64,000 nucleotides of DNA from Liolophura sinensis (GCF_032854445.1 NC_088305.1:26810628-26874627); one strand, 5' to 3'. Shown: positions 39,867-50,095, counted from the first letter of the stretch. Translations and numbers: made by a program. Notes: generated by a model not told the origin, from the sequence alone.

Positions 39867-41364
39867 AACATATAGTCGTTGCTGCTCTGCTTTTACTCTT
39901 TATGCTGTTGTCTTTTGTATTGATCCCAGAAGTTTTTCAATCATTGTTTTCCTATACTGTAGAAAAATTTACACTATAGATACTGGTAGCTTGAAAAAGT
40001 AACGTAAAGCAATTTGCAAAAATTTGGTCCCAAAATGATCAAAATAACTTTGCAATACAATGGTTACCGAGATAATTATTCACACAGTGAGCTGATTAAA
40101 AATAATGGCGGAAAATGTCAACAACCTATCGTTAATAACAAACGTGACCCACCGTGTTGTTGAATGTTAGACTTTTATGAGATGATTTTGGAATGAAAAT
40201 GATTCTGTAGTTCAGCCATTTTGGTAGCGGGAAAAATTTAGTTTCTGATCGGGAGAGCATATTGAATATGACCGAACGATCACAATAATGGTAGCGATCG
40301 TCTCGTGACACGCGTGCTTTTGCGTGATTCGCGAATGTTTATGGCATTTCTTTCCAAGTTATGACAAGGTTCTTTTCGATAAAGTGCAATATTCAGAGCA
40401 TCCCCGGGCGATGATTTTCTCTCATGACCAATTTTGAGTAAATTTCAAGACATTTATTGACGATAATAATGCATTCAGTGAAATAACGTTGCATCAACCT
40501 ATCTATTGTCACAGAGATTACAATAATACGGCAAGAGATTTTGTTTAAACATTGCATTATGTGAGAATAGGAGTTCAAAATAAGTGAATACTTTTTTGCG
40601 TGATTTACGCCTGACATTTTGCTTTTAGAAGTAAAACACTGCATCGTCCTGTATGTCCCGAAAGAGTCGGGAAAGCCTTAAATGTTTGATATAACTGACA
40701 AAAATCTCTCCAATGACTTCTACTGAAGTGAATTTACAAGACATGTCCAAAGTATGTAAATATGCCTACATGTATAAGAACGTTGGATACTTAAACACTT
40801 ATATCCAAAGCACCCTTTACAGTGTGACAAACTGATGCCTTTATTTGCATGTAATGATGTAGCTTAAAAGCGTTTCCGGATTTAAATGCCACCGTATAAA
40901 CTAGAAAATACGTATGTATACAAGGTAAAATAGAGATATAAATTCAACTGGTGCGAAACTCGAGGCAGATATCACTTGTCAAGAGCAGAAAATTCTTAAT
41001 ATCCCATCCCCAGCCTGCACTATACGCTTTATTGTACCGAGAAAAACTGGCGTGCTTCCCCACTTCGTGCTATAAATCGCTGAATTTGCACAGCGATACC
41101 GGAGCAAGTTTATTTTATCTTGAAAACCAAGAAGCTCTCTAAGAATTATAATAATACATAATGTATTTCCTTGACCTTTGAAAGATTATTTAATATTTAT
41201 CATTCAAGATGGTTATTTAATTTTTGGCCATAAACCACAAGTTAAACTTAAGCAAATAAATATATAAATAAATACATATAAGTGAATAAGCACAATTTAA
41301 TTTTTTACAGTAACACAGACTGTTGTTTACAGCCCATATATGTGTGATTATGGAATGTCTGTGG
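39867..41364. other. Unannotated stretch
   Basis: AT-rich; no gene or repeat recognised. Confidence 0.4.
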
Positions 41365-41370
41365 TTTATT
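41365..41370 (-). terminator. AATAAA poly(A) signal candidate
   Basis: The hexamer lies on the minus strand 7 bases past the second stop of the possible small gene at 41474-41653. Such hexamers are common by chance in AT-rich DNA, so it counts only as part of that model. Confidence 0.25.
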
Positions 41371-41473
41371 TGACCTCTCAGGCAGCAACCTGCTTGTCGT
41401 CGTCGTCACTTTTTCCTCTCACCAACTCCATGCTGCCAAACAGATCGTTTCTGTACGGCGATGTATTTTTAGT

Positions 41474-41653
41474 TCACTCCTTCCTTGTGTGAGTAAGTAA
41501 CTGAAGATCTTCCCAGTCCCTTGAAATTTGACATCCATAATCGTTTCTCCACCTTTTCACAAGTTGGTTTTCCACCAGGTATTGCTTACATTTAGATCGA
41601 CGTCTAGGAAAGCAGACAACATTCTCCTGGCATCGTTTGTTTCCATGGATCAT
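41474..41653 (-). CDS. Possible small gene or relic, 59 codons, unrecognised
   Basis: A reverse-strand ATG frame reads MIHGNKRCQENVVCFPRRRS and ends at TGA after RKE. It is hydrophilic and basic, with four cysteines in the first half and several dibasic sites (KR, RRR), but has no signal peptide. The same frame continues past the TGA for 31 codons to a second TGA at 41378, ending GKSDDDDKQVAA. A TATA-like box lies 54 bp upstream of the ATG and AATAAA follows the second stop. This could be a tiny gene, two exons, or a relic with one stop; chance is also possible. I do not know a family it belongs to. Confidence 0.22.
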   Translation of the reverse strand: MIHGNKRCQENVVCFPRRRSKCKQYLVENQLVKRWRNDYGCQISRDWEDLQLLTHTRKE

Positions 41654-41706
41654 TTCATTCTCCTTGTCAGGCAATATTACCCTAGCTAAGTCCCAGTGAG
41701 AGCTTT

Positions 41707-41714
41707 CCTTTATA
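41707..41714 (-). promoter_or_regulatory. TATA-like box
   Basis: TATAAAGG on the minus strand, 54 bp upstream of the ATG at 41653. A start site about 30 bp downstream would leave a short leader. Unsupported without transcript data. Confidence 0.25.
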
Positions 41715-42850
41715 CTTGATTACGTGTAATACGATTTCTAGTCTTATTGTCGAACTGTTATAGTTAGTTCAAAGCAACATGCAGACGATTCAATGATTTG
41801 CTTTCTTGATACAGCATGGATTTACACAATACGTCTACATAATCCAGAATCAAATTAAGCATTCATATACCAGTCGTGTTCTATGAAAATGATAAACGCG
41901 CTAATCTAGTTCAGTAATATTTAATTATCCATTGCATTACATTTTTTCTACGGTGAGCTAGAAGGGCCATAATTTACGTATTTCTACTTTGACCACATCC
42001 TGAGTAATTTCGTTATCCCTTCAAATCCCGTGGAAGCGTAAATTTTACTCGGTAATGAAATTTCATCGGTTTTATGAGCTGTCTCTGCCACAGAAGACGC
42101 TGTAAATTATGGTATTATTCTTATTTCTTTTTTATGTTTTTGTGTTAAAACCACTTTAAAAAAAAGTATAGACATCTTTGTAATGGGCTTACTTTACGGC
42201 ATAGGGATCGTGTTTGTCTGTCTGTGCTTTACAAGGTTTAATAGAGCATTGAACGTACAAGCAGCATATTTGGTAGGATTGACAAGTCATGATAATGAAG
42301 TCGGGGAAAAAAGCAATCCATTGGAAATAAACGGAAACCCAAAATCTTTATATCTTGTGGCGGTTGTACCCTGGCCAAGACGAGACATTGTTCAGTAAGC
42401 TTCAAACTACTAGGAAGAAACCACCTTCTTGGATCGTTGCCTAAATGCCGTATAATGTTAGGTATAAAGACCACTTTATGGTGACACTGAATCATCTCAT
42501 GTCTGAAGAATCACACGGACAAATGCAGATCAATTAAACTGCCAAGCTCCAATTTGCAAAATGTGTTTTTAAAGCTACCATTAAAATAAAGCAGCAATTA
42601 ACCAAATGCATCGAGCCTTAATATTAGTCGAATTCATTCTATGTGGAATGAAAGGTTTTATAGTGTATGTAACACATAGTTTGCTATCATCTTAACTGAC
42701 ACACCCCTAGAGAGAAGAAAATTTTGGCTTTTTGATATAGTTTTGTTCAAGTAATATTTTTTAAAATCTGATTAATTTATTACTTATTTTTCTTCGCATC
42801 ATGCTTAAAAACCTTTTAACATTGACGATATGGTTTAAAATGAAGGAAAG
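41715..42850. other. Unannotated stretch
   Basis: No gene or repeat recognised before the 47-bp array. Confidence 0.4.
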
Positions 42851-43605
42851 ATCGTGCTGCGTGTACACAACTTTGTGACATGAACAAAGCAGCAAAGTTC
42901 GTGCTGCGTGTACGTAAATTTGTGACATGAACATGGTAGCAAAGATCGTGCTGCGTGTACGTAACTTTGTGACATGAACATAGTAGCAAAAATCGTGCTG
43001 CGTGCACGTAACTCTGAGACATGAACATGGTAGCAAAGGTTGTGCTGCGTGTACGTAATTTTGTGACATGAACATAGTAGCAAAAATCGTGCTGCGCGCC
43101 CGTAACTTTGTGACATGAACATGGCAGTAAAGATCGTGGTGCGTGTACGTAACATTGTGACATGAACATGGTAGCAAAGCTCGTGCTGCGTGTACGTAAC
43201 TTTGTAACATGAACATAGTAGCAAAATCGTGCTGCGTGTACGTAACTTTGTGACATGAACATGGTAGCAAAGGTTGTGCTGCGTGTACATAACTTTGTAA
43301 CATGAACATGGTAGCAAAAAATCGTGCTGCGTGTACGTAACTTTGTGACATGACCATGGTAGCAAAAATCGTGTTGCGTGTACGTAATTTTGTGACATGA
43401 ACATGGTATCAAAGGTTGTGCTGCGTGTACGTAACATTGTGACATGAACATGGTAGCAAAAATCGTGCTGCGTGTACGTAACATTGTGACATGACCATTG
43501 TAAACAAAAATCGTTCTGCGTGTACGTAACTTTGTGACATGAACATAGTAGCAAAGCTCGTGCTGCGTGCACGTAACTTTGTGACACGAACATCGTAGCA
43601 AAGGT
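42851..43605. repeat. 47-bp minisatellite, about 16 copies
   Basis: Units share GTGCTGCGTGTACGTAACTT, TGTGACATGAACATGGTAGC and AAA. Spacing is almost constant at 47 bp. Read in reverse, the unit has no stop in any frame, so all three reverse frames stay open for about 200-270 codons with a 47-residue period (words such as MFMSQSYVHAARF). This is a property of the unit; there is no sign of a translated gene. Confidence 0.95.
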
Positions 43606-44023
43606 AAAAATGAAGCTAACATCAGAAGAAAGGCTTTTGTTGGATTCTATGCCTGCTTATTGCATTCATAAACTCTCGTCATAAGAAACGTCTTTGTGTG
43701 GGAATAGCTTGCTACAATGACCAAAAGTGGTGCTATGAGTACACGACATGTGTACAGTTCTAGACCTCATAGAAGGAATCAAAACTATACCATGTGACGT
43801 CAGTAAAGCTAACACGGAATGGTTTGCTTGCATCAGTCCACTGTAGAATTTAACATTGTAAGTGATTATTGTAAAGCCACTTGAAAAGTGAGAGTATGAG
43901 TGGATAGGTCGAGCCAAGGACTGTGACTGCTGGGACTTCCAGACTGATGTCTTCAACATGTTGTGCCAGTGAGGCAGCATTATAAATTATGTCGCCTTCA
44001 TGATCAAACTGCTTTAACGCAAC
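43606..44023. other. Unannotated stretch
   Basis: No gene or repeat recognised. Confidence 0.4.
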
Positions 44024-44080
44024 CGTCGTGATATGACGAAGTTAATATCCAATTGGACGTGAAACCCCAAGCACACAAAC
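44024..44080 (+). repeat. SINE-B/C tail-only fragment
   Basis: CGTCGTGATATGACGAAGTT, then GGACGTGAAACCCCAAGCAC and a CACA tail match the shared 3' module. No body is visible upstream. Confidence 0.55.
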
Positions 44081-44493
44081 AACATTTTCGCAGAAGCTAA
44101 ATAAACATAAAAGTTGACCCAATACACAATATGCTGAAAAAATCGAGATTTCATATGATAAGTTAAAATTAATACTACAACTTTAAAATAGCTACAAGGT
44201 GTGTGCTATATTTTACATTTATCGAAGATTAAGTGGAACAATAATGCGCTCATTTTATGGCCTGGCATGTCTGATGTTTTTTTTTTTGGGCCAAATTTAT
44301 CAAAAGTTGTTAAGACTAAATAAAAAATTCAAAAGTTTTTTGTTCTAAGGAGCAAAACTTTTTTATACTGATTCTTTTCTATGGAATAATGTATCAGCCG
44401 TAATTTGAGTCCTTCCCTGTTCCGACTTTGTTTTTTTAAGCGCTTCAGTAATTTATGACTTTAGTCATAAGTTGCTTGATAAGTATGGGCCCC
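44081..44493. other. Unannotated stretch
   Basis: No gene or repeat recognised. Confidence 0.4.
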
Positions 44494-44503
44494 TGTTTTA
44501 GTA

Positions 44504-44627
44504 CTGCGGATGGTCTTGGGTTTCCCCCGGATTCCGCCCGGTTTCCTCCCACCACATTGCTTACCGCCGTGGTATAAGTGAAATATTCTTGAGTACGGCG
44601 TAAAACATCAATAAAATAAATAAATAA
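44504..44627 (+). repeat. SINE-A, 5'-truncated, with 10-bp target duplication
   Basis: CTGCGGATGGTCTTGGGTTT, GCCCGGTTTCCTCCCACCAC, TAAGTGAAATATTCTTGAGT and ACGGCGTAAAACATCAATAA followed by an AATA tail. TGTTTTAGTA flanks it at 44494-44503 and 44628-44637. The intact duplication shows that truncation happened at insertion. Confidence 0.93.
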
Positions 44628-44637
44628 TGTTTTAGTA

Positions 44638-45388
44638 GAACGGCTCGATGTGGCTGTACAAAGTCTTCTGGGAGAGACGCACGGTTGAGGACAAGGCAGA
44701 TACAGCCATGCTAGAGTACAAACAAACATGCCGTCATCATGCCGAACAGCCCATTATAATATAAACAACTAGTCGTTCTGTCCTAGCAATGTGCTTGATT
44801 TTCTCAAGTGGCCTGTCAGAATATCTTGTATTACACCACGTCATAGGCCGCTGGCACCTTGTCTTATCGGTAAGACTAACGAACCGAGAAATGAAAGTTT
44901 ACAGCAACCATGTGTCGATTCCAGCGGGCTCCGGCTACACTACACTCATTGGATACACCTAAGCGGCCAGCCAGCAACATCCGAGTGGTAATCAACCGTG
45001 CGGGGAAAGCTATCTAGCATCATAGATTTGTCCATTGATAATGCGTTAGCCCGTGGTCTAAGGCAGATGGTCGACCAATCAGTAACAACGCGCCCGTTTT
45101 GGTAAGCGTGTAATTTCATACTGTAATATACATAAAAGAGGAACCAAGGCCTGGACGCGAAACCAATGGTAATTTTAACTGTGAAACTATAAATTGTAAA
45201 AATAAGGGCAACTTCGGTGTTTCTGTTCGATTTTCAACCCTCACACGTTTTGCACATGAAAATGGTGTCATCAGTATGATTTTTCTGGAAAACAATTTTT
45301 GTATAATTCATTGCTATAATAACTGTTACTGTGAGAAATATTATTGTGCTAATCGTTTTTTGTTTTGGGAATTATTTGTGGTTTTAGG
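44638..45388. other. Unannotated stretch
   Basis: No gene or repeat recognised. Confidence 0.4.
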
Positions 45389-46130
45389 CTACTCAGAGAA
45401 AGAGGGTGGCGTAAACTATTTGCTTTAACTACAGCTAATTAAAGGAAAATGTTGCGGTAAATCTGTTTCTTAAACTACGCCTACTGAAGGTGCGCTTTGG
45501 TGAACCCTTTGCTTTACTATACCTACTCAATAGGGCGCTTTGGTGAACCCTTTGGTTTACTACACCTACTCAAAAGTGCGCTTTGGTGAACCCTTTGCTT
45601 TACTATACCTACTCAATAGGGCGCTTTGGCGAAGCCTTTGCTTCACTACACCTACTCAAAAGGACGCTTTGGTGAACGCCTTGCTTTACTACACCGTCTA
45701 AAAAGAAGTGGGCGAAGTGGGCCCTTGATTATAATTACGCCTACTGGAACCAAAATGGGATATTGAACCATTTGTTAACTACACCTATACTCAAAAGAAG
45801 AGCGTGCGATGCTGCTCACAAGAAGAGGGTGCCGTGAACCCTTTGCTGTAATTATACGTACACAAATAAGAGGACATAATGAACTCTTTCCTATAACTAC
45901 ACATAATTAAAATAAGAAAGTGTAATGAACATTTTGCTGTGATAAGACATACACAAAGAAAGGATATAATGAACTCTTTGTTATAAGTCAACTTTTTTTA
46001 AAAGAAGAAAGTGTAATGAGCAGTTTGCTGTAATAATACCTACACAAAGAAGGGGATATAATAAACTCTTTCCTATAACTACACTTATTTAAAATAAGGT
46101 GGTCCAGTTAAATACTTACTTCATATAAGA
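45389..46130. repeat. 43-bp minisatellite decaying at both sides
   Basis: Five good units at exact 43-bp spacing (starts 45492, 45535, 45578, 45621, 45664) share GCGCTTTGGTGAACCCTTTG and TTTACTACACCTACTCAA. Outside them, longer and much more diverged units (AATGAACTCTTTCCTATAAC, CTACACATAATTAAAATAAG) continue to about 46130, and a weaker one lies before 45490. Confidence 0.85.
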
Positions 46131-46236
46131 GGTAATAACTGTGAGAAATACAAATGTGATTTCATTAGGATTTTACTATACTAATCACCTTTTTTATCAG
46201 TGGTTTGAGTGGTGAATACGCATTCACTAACGTACC
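46131..46236. other. Short gap between array and SINE-B
   Basis: Nothing recognised. Confidence 0.4.
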
Positions 46237-46608
46237 GGGCCCCCATGGCCCAGTTGATAGAGCGTCCGCTTCGGGCGTAGTAGATCCAGGGTCAATCCTG
46301 CGTCGGGTCACACCTAAGACCTTAAAAGAGGAAGTTGTAGCTTCCTCGCTTGGCGTTTAACATTAAGGGGATAGTGCAATGACCTGTTGACCCGTATCAG
46401 TATAATGGCTTGGGCGGGGCGTCTTACTTGACTTTGGTATTGCGTCTCAGTGAAGCAGCACTAGATTAAAGAGTGGTGGAAATATGCTCTGCAACAAGGA
46501 GGCACATTACATGCACTCTAAGGACTTCTTCGTCGTCATATGACTGATAAATTGTTAAGTACAACGTTAAACCACAAGCTCTCACTCACTCACTCACTCA
46601 CTCACTCG
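46237..46608 (+). repeat. SINE-B, full length (best copy)
   Basis: Opens with a tRNA-like head: ATGGCCCAGTTGATAGAGCG (A box) and AGGGTCAATCCTGCGTCGGG (B box). Next come AAAAGAGGAAGTTGTAGCTT, the body GTATCAGTATAATGGCTTGG, CTCAGTGAAGCAGCACTAGA and CTGCAACAAGGAGGCACATT. It closes with the shared 3' module (CTTCGTCGTCATATGACTGA, TTGTTAAGTACAACGTTAAA) and a CACT repeat tail. Transcription would be by RNA polymerase III from the internal boxes. No protein is encoded. Confidence 0.93.
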
Positions 46609-47936
46609 AACTCACTGACAAGTTCCCTTGTTGTAGCAGTGTAGCCTTGCCGAGGCATTTCTGAATTTCAGTAGCCATATGAAAACCAGGCCATGAAAGT
46701 GATATTCCTGCATATTATTATTATTCTCTATATGAATGGTAATGTGTCGACGATTTGGCAAAGTCTCTGGAGGATGCTAGACAGAATAAAGTAACGGCCT
46801 TACAAACGGCGTCACGTGATCCTCGTCCTTTATTGCGGCGTCTAGTGCTAAGGATATGTGCTAACGACCTCTGTTCACAGCCACAAGGGGTGCCCCCCTT
46901 GTGGCTGTCGATTTTAATGGAGATATACCGGCGATTTGCCACCGGCAATATGGTAGCTATTCATATTTTATGGCATGAATAATGACCGCTCCCCCAAGTC
47001 CAAAACCCTGAATTGAATATGTTGCGGTAAAGCGGCGCGGTTCTTGGCTTAATTGTCCGTGTCGTATATTGGGCGAACCTAACGAGGCAGTAGGATCGTA
47101 ACAAAGTCCGAGCTGTGTCTCTCCCGAGCGAATTATATTATCAAGAGACCCGACCGAATACGATACTAAGCATGGATAACTCAGGTCATATTAATAAGTC
47201 ATAGAATGCGTCACACTGTCACAGCAAGTGGCGCGGAAACCGGGCCCTAATACCAACTTGCCATTCTATATTGAGAAGAACCCTAAATAGAACAGAAAAC
47301 AGCGGATAAAAATGGATTTTGAGCGCGAAAAAATGGCTGGACGTAGAAGTAATTATACTTTGAATACACGTTCATGTCCCACGCAAAAGTCACCGATGTG
47401 GTATTTGCCATTTTATCATGGCAATTTTGTATTTGTTTTGTGGGTTAAATTTATTATCGGATGTTTAATACTACGCGGTACTACCTAGTTGAATGTATTA
47501 ATGTACCCTACAAAGCCTTCAAACATATACGTTCAAGAATATTTCTCATTTGAATACATTATTAAAAAAAATGATCTCTTTGCGATCCACACAAGGTGTA
47601 TGAATCGATCCATTTCCAAGTCACTGGCACTTTTAAGGATTCTTGAACTTTGTTTAAAGACCAAAGTGTAATTTATACATTGCGTCATCACGCGTCAATT
47701 TGTTTCTTTTCAGTTCTTCTAACGTTTTTTCTACTTTTGTAATGATTCCATGAGATTCAAGGACCCATTTCTGAAAATAATGTGTTTGTATAAAAAGACA
47801 GTTTAGATCCTTTTCCTGTGGATTTCACTTTAGGTAATTTTTTGGCAATTTTTTTTAGTCAAGGAATCAGGTCAAGACATTAGTAAGAGAATACACATAA
47901 CAACGATGGCGGCGCCACACCTAGAAAGCAATACAT
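46609..47936. other. Unannotated stretch with a strong hairpin
   Basis: Apart from the hairpin at 46877-46908, no gene or repeat is recognised. Overlapping frames at 46721-46982 on both strands are side effects of that inverted repeat and match nothing. Confidence 0.4.
46877..46908. other. Perfect 14-bp GC-rich stem hairpin
   Basis: ACAGCCACAAGGGG and its exact complement CCCCTTGTGGCTGT are separated by the tetraloop TGCC. No tRNA-like or miRNA-precursor-length arms extend beyond it. Confidence 0.9.
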
Positions 47937-48089
47937 TACATTCGATGTTTGATATCTACCAAATGCAGTGTCGTACAGTCGTACTAGGGAATGTGTTCCA
48001 CAGTGTACTACAAGAAATTTCTCCAGCTATATTAGGTAGCCATAAAAGCCCCGAAAAAAACAATACATTTTCTTATATTACATTTACAT

Positions 48090-48090
48090 T

Positions 48091-48176
<86 letters not shown>

Positions 48177-48204
48177 AATGTAATATAAGAAAATGGGGGC
48201 CTCC

Positions 48205-48290
<86 letters not shown>

Positions 48291-48341
48291 GTAAATGTAA
48301 TATAAGAAAATGGGGGCCTTGTCCGTGTCAAGGGCAACTTC

Positions 48342-48384
<43 letters not shown>

Positions 48385-48406
48385 GAAAATGTAATATAAG
48401 AAAATG
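48090..48406. repeat. Three (TA)n tracts separated by copies of the SINE target site
   Basis: TA runs near 48090-48171, 48208-48285 and 48343-48380 are separated by repeats of AATATAAGAAAATG plus GGGGGCC. The first GGGGGCC copy continues as CTCCG and the second as TTGTCCGTG; both are cut short by TA. The third continues into the intact SINE-A. Confidence 0.9.
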
Positions 48407-48674
48407 GGGGCCTCCGTGGCTCAGTCGGTTAGCGCGCTAGCGCACCGTAATGACCCAGGAGCCTCTCACCAATGCAGTTGCTGTGAGTTCAAGTCCAGCT
48501 CATGCTGGCTTCCTCTCCGGCCGTATGTGGGAAGGTCTGCCAGCAACCTGCCGATGGTCGTAGGTTTCCCCCGGGCTCTGCCCGGTTTCCACCCACCATA
48601 ATGCTGGCCGCCGTCGTATAAGTGAAATATTCTTGAGTACAGCGTAAAACACCAATCAAATAAAAAAATAAATA
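48407..48674 (+). repeat. SINE-A, full length (reference copy), 14-bp target duplication
   Basis: The tRNA-like head has an A box (TGGCTCAGTCGG) and a B box (GAGTTCAAGTCC) about 60 nt apart. The body has CTCATGCTGGCTTCCTCTCC, CTGCCAGCAACCTGCCGATG, CCGGTTTCCACCCACCATAA and GCTGGCCGCCGTCGTATAAG. The shared 3' module (TGAAATATTCTTGAGTACAG, CGTAAAACACCAATCAAAT) ends in an AATA tail. AATATAAGAAAATG flanks it at 48393-48406 and 48675-48688. The near-intact state suggests one of the younger insertions here. Internal Pol III promoter; no protein. Confidence 0.96.
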
Positions 48675-48910
48675 AATATAAGAAAATGTATTGTTTTCTT
48701 AGGGGCTGTTATGGCTACCCAATATAGCTGGAGAAATTTCTTGTAGTACACTGTGGAACACATCGGCTAAATAATGCATGTTAAAGTGTAGGAATCGGTT
48801 TGTATATACATTATTCCCTAGTACGACTGTACGACACTGCATTTGGTAGATATCAAACATCGAATGTATTCTTCCCTTGTAGAATACAAGTTGTAGGTAA
48901 CAGCTGGACA

Positions 48911-49360
48911 ATGCACTGTTCCCTTGCACGACGCTGCAAGGCGTGTTGTACATATCAGAGAGAGGATGCACTGTTCCCTTGTACCGCGCTGCGTGTTGTG
49001 CATATCAGATAAAAGATACATTGTTCCCCTGCACGACGATGCGTGTTGTGCATATCAGAGAGAAGATGCACTGTTCCCTTGCACGAGCTACGTGATGTGT
49101 ATATTAAACAGAAGATGCACTGTTCCCTTGCACGACACTGCGTGTTGTGCATATCAGAGAGAAAATGCGCTGTTCCCTTGCACGACCCTGTGTGCTGTGC
49201 ATATCAGACAGAAGATGCACTGTTCCCTTGTACAACGCTATGTGTTGTGCATATCAGACAAAGGACGCACTGTTCCCTTGCACGACGCTGCGTGTTGTGC
49301 ATCTCAGAAAGAATATGCACTGTTCCTTGTACAACTGTGTTGTACATTTTATCCAGGCAG
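48911..49360. repeat. 50-bp minisatellite, about 9 copies
   Basis: Units share ATGCACTGTTCCCTTGCACG and GCTGCGTGTTGTGCATATCA, starting near 48911, 48966, 49016, 49066, 49115, 49165, 49215, 49265 and 49315. The first unit is 55 bp because of a short insertion. The outer end of the palindrome (48800-48890) is itself a diverged unit. Open frames on both strands are repeat by-products. Confidence 0.95.
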
Positions 49361-49664
49361 TCGGTTCTGTTACTTGAAGAAGTCGCAGATATTAGTTGGA
49401 AAACACAATACATGAAAAAGAGGCTGCCCGTCATTTCCTATAAATATGAGTACGCTGTATGTCATCTTACATAGCTCGGCCAAAAACGTACCTCTTCCCT
49501 ATCCATTGTTTTTTTCTCGCGAACAGAAATCGGGCCACTAGAATGGGATAAACTTCCTTCAGTCGTCAATTCGATCAGTTTTATACTAATGTTGCTAGAA
49601 GTTGTTCATTCTTTGACAAAATATTTCCTCTTAAGACAACTTCAGTCTCACAACAACAGTGCTC
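49361..49664. other. Unannotated stretch
   Basis: Nothing recognised. Confidence 0.4.
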
Positions 49665-50095
49665 ACTGTAACACTTTCACACACCCTGTTCAAACGGGCA
49701 AAGTTGTTGTTTCAACTTGTGAGAGTGACTTTGAGCCAGTTTAACGTCGCCCGTGTGAACGCAAAGTGGGGGCATTCAATCCGATTTTTATTTGCCCCAA
49801 CTATCGACGTGGTTTTAAGCCAGTTTCAGGGCTTGAGCGGCTTTATCTGTCCCGTGTGAATGGTAACTTGATTAAATGTTACGGGTTCGTTGAGGTCAGG
49901 ATGAGGTCATAATTACTAAACCGGCTTAAATGTGACTGTGTGGGCGGGTAAATCCCTGAACTGACTTAAAACCGGCTTGGCCATATGGTCTTGTGAACGC
50001 ATGCATTTGTGCAACTGGTTTCGATTTAAACCAGTTTAGATTTGATTAGGTTTAAATTTTGACCCTGTGAACGTGGTAATATGTACGGGTTTGTA
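49665..50095. mobile_element. MITE-like element with internal repeats
   Basis: Contains repeated GTGTGAACG/CTGTGAACG words (near 49754, 49853, 49993 and 50072), most of them near AGCCAGTTTA, ACCGGCTTA or ACCAGTTTAG. One end has inverted TTCACACACC and GTTCAAACGGG. Repeats of this kind near the ends are typical of hAT-like non-autonomous elements; the superfamily is a guess. A SINE-A fragment follows at 50114. Confidence 0.45.

Larger units (their letters stand above)
47937..48868. repeat. Large inverted repeat, split by a SINE
   Basis: Left arm 47937-48078 and right arm 48676-48868 are close reverse complements (for example AAATTTCTCCAGCTATATTA versus TATAGCTGGAGAAATTTC). The right arm has 51 extra bases (about 48762-48812). 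The innermost part (48066-48089 and 48172-48195) forms a perfect 24-bp palindrome around (TA)n. Before the SINE-A insertion the arms met at that TA core, so it was a foldback element or palindromic duplication. Confidence 0.9.

Noticed and set aside
45205-48344. Shared 14-base word AGGGCAACTTCGGT at 45205 and 48331
   Set aside because: There is no similarity on either side and a match of this size is weak evidence.
48407-48500. tRNA gene at the start of the full SINE-A
   Set aside because: A and B boxes are present, but the stems do not close as a tRNA and the sequence continues into the SINE body.
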